A stretch of 64,000 nucleotides of DNA, taken from the NCBI RefSeq assembly GCF_000004075.3, contig NC_026657.2, forward strand, positions 10,230,001 to 10,294,000, given 5' to 3'. A model generated the notes under the pieces. The model was not told the origin of the DNA, made no database searches, and saw nothing but the letters and a program-made list of their open reading frames with translations. A program made the position numbers and the translations under genes. Origin of the DNA: Cucumis sativus (taxonomy: Eukaryota; Streptophyta; Magnoliopsida; Cucurbitales; Cucurbitaceae). Every line of letters starts with the position of its first letter. The first letter of the stretch is position 1. Below, piece by piece: positions 63,123 through 64,000 of the stretch.

Positions 63123-64000
63123 ATGGCTCATATTGCTGTGGAGAGAAATAGAAGAAGGCAAATGAATGAACATCTTAGGGTTTTGAGATCTTTAACCCCT
63201 TCTTTCTATATCAAAAGGGTTTCTCTTCAATCTCTCTCTCTCTCTTTTATTCTTAATTTTCATGTGCTTTCATATGATGGAGTTTGGTTACTTTTATCTT
63301 AATTATTACAGGGAGATCAAGCCTCCATTATTGGGGGAGTCATAGAGTTCATCAAGGAGTTGCATCAAGTATTGCAATCCTTGGAGTCAAATAAACGAAG
63401 GAGGAAGAGTATAAGCCCTAGCCCCGGTCCGAGCCCAAAGGCACAGTTGGTGGCTTTGGGATCTGATAATAGCCCGTTTGGATTCGAAAATGGAGTTGAT
63501 GTCGGAGCATGTTGCAATTCATCGGTTGCAGATGTTGAAGCAAAGATTTCGGGTTCGAACGTGGTTTTGAAGATCATTTCTCGACGGATTCCCGGCCAAC
63601 TTCCAAAGATGATTGGTGTCTTCGAGAGGCTGTCCTTTGAGGTTCTTCATCTCAACATTAGTAGTATGGATGACACGGTTCTATACTCTTTTGTTGTCAA
63701 GGTATACAATATCGCCTTATTTAACTACCCTCCTACTTAGGGTTTCTATTTTGATTGGGATATGACATAAAGCTCATACTTGAAACCCTAATCTTTTTTT
63801 TTTTTTTTGTTTATTTCACATATGAAAACAAAACTATCTATAGCTGAATAGGAATTATATAAATTGGAAAATATTTAAGATATCATATACACAAGAGGGT
63901 ACTATATATTACCAAAGATAGATGGAAAATAATTTTGAAAGAATTTGAAGTTATTGTAAATAAAATTACATTTATTTGGATCAAAACTGACACAAGGAAA
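63123..64000 (+). CDS. MUTE: bHLH transcription factor MUTE (3' exon beyond window)
   Basis: Master regulator that ends meristemoid divisions and commits cells to guard mother cell fate in the stomatal lineage. Exons visible: 63123-63218 and 63312-63701, giving 162 residues; the Arabidopsis protein has about 202, and the last exon (following FFVVK in Arabidopsis, SFVVK here) is not in the window. The very short N-terminus [18 protein letters not shown] places the basic region at the extreme start, a MUTE hallmark. The helix-loop-helix follows ([20 protein letters not shown]...), then a Ser-Pro-rich linker with S/T-P sites that could be kinase targets, then the conserved ACT-like region [14 protein letters not shown]...[17 protein letters not shown]. 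Intron 1 is 93 bp and CT-rich. It is distinct from SPEECHLESS and FAMA, which have long N-termini. Confidence 0.95.

Overview
This is plant nuclear DNA. Genes carry many short introns with GT-AG (and some GC-AG) borders, intergenic DNA is very AT-rich with TA microsatellites, and the products are land-plant proteins: a plastid RNA helicase, ADP-glucose pyrophosphorylase, the stomatal factor MUTE and aquaporin NIP7;1. Codon use and protein flavour suggest a eudicot, most likely a cucurbit such as Cucumis. That species call is inference.

Layout. (1) 2.5-6.5 kb, minus: chloroplast DEAD-box helicase RH58, 10 exons. (2) 6978-8918: a solo LTR with a 5-bp target duplication. (3) 10.4-14.4 kb, plus: ADP-glucose pyrophosphorylase large subunit, 15 exons. 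(4) 17.0-18.6 kb, minus: 3-ketodihydrosphingosine reductase (TSC10). (5) 21.2-21.8 kb, minus: a small two-exon gene I do not recognise. (6) 24.1-27.7 kb, minus: ECR1, catalytic subunit of the NEDD8/RUB E1. (7) 30.4-30.6 kb, minus: a 62-residue single-span membrane protein resembling OEP7, head-to-head with (8) 31.3-35.5 kb, plus: ATP-dependent NAD(P)H-hydrate dehydratase, which has two consecutive GC-AG introns. (9) 36.1-38.5 kb, minus: TSJT1/aluminium-induced protein with YGL and LRDR motifs. (10) 38.5-46.7 kb: gene-poor AT-rich DNA. (11) 46.7-48.3 kb, minus: NIP7;1 aquaporin with a GGGCAT hexamer array upstream. (12) 50.5-57.0 kb, minus: three tandem intronless aspartic-protease-like inhibitors (GIP/EDGP/TAXI family). 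(13) 57-63 kb: gene-poor. (14) 63.1 kb to the window end, plus: MUTE, with its last exon outside the window.

The genes are mostly independent housekeeping or developmental loci; there is no operon-like pathway. The most coherent unit is the inhibitor array. Its members share a signal peptide, the same altered catalytic sites, a TATA box about 60 bp before the ATG and a W-box (in two copies part of a W-box palindrome) about 90 bp before the ATG. Two farther upstream blocks are distributed unevenly: the C copy has both, the A copy only the distal one, and the B copy only the proximal one.

I found no clear undescribed system. The best leads are the array's regulatory blocks, the predicted G-quadruplex array upstream of NIP7;1, and the three GC-AG introns. 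Exon borders were derived by hand from reading frame and splice dinucleotides, and every junction given keeps the frame. No database was searched.
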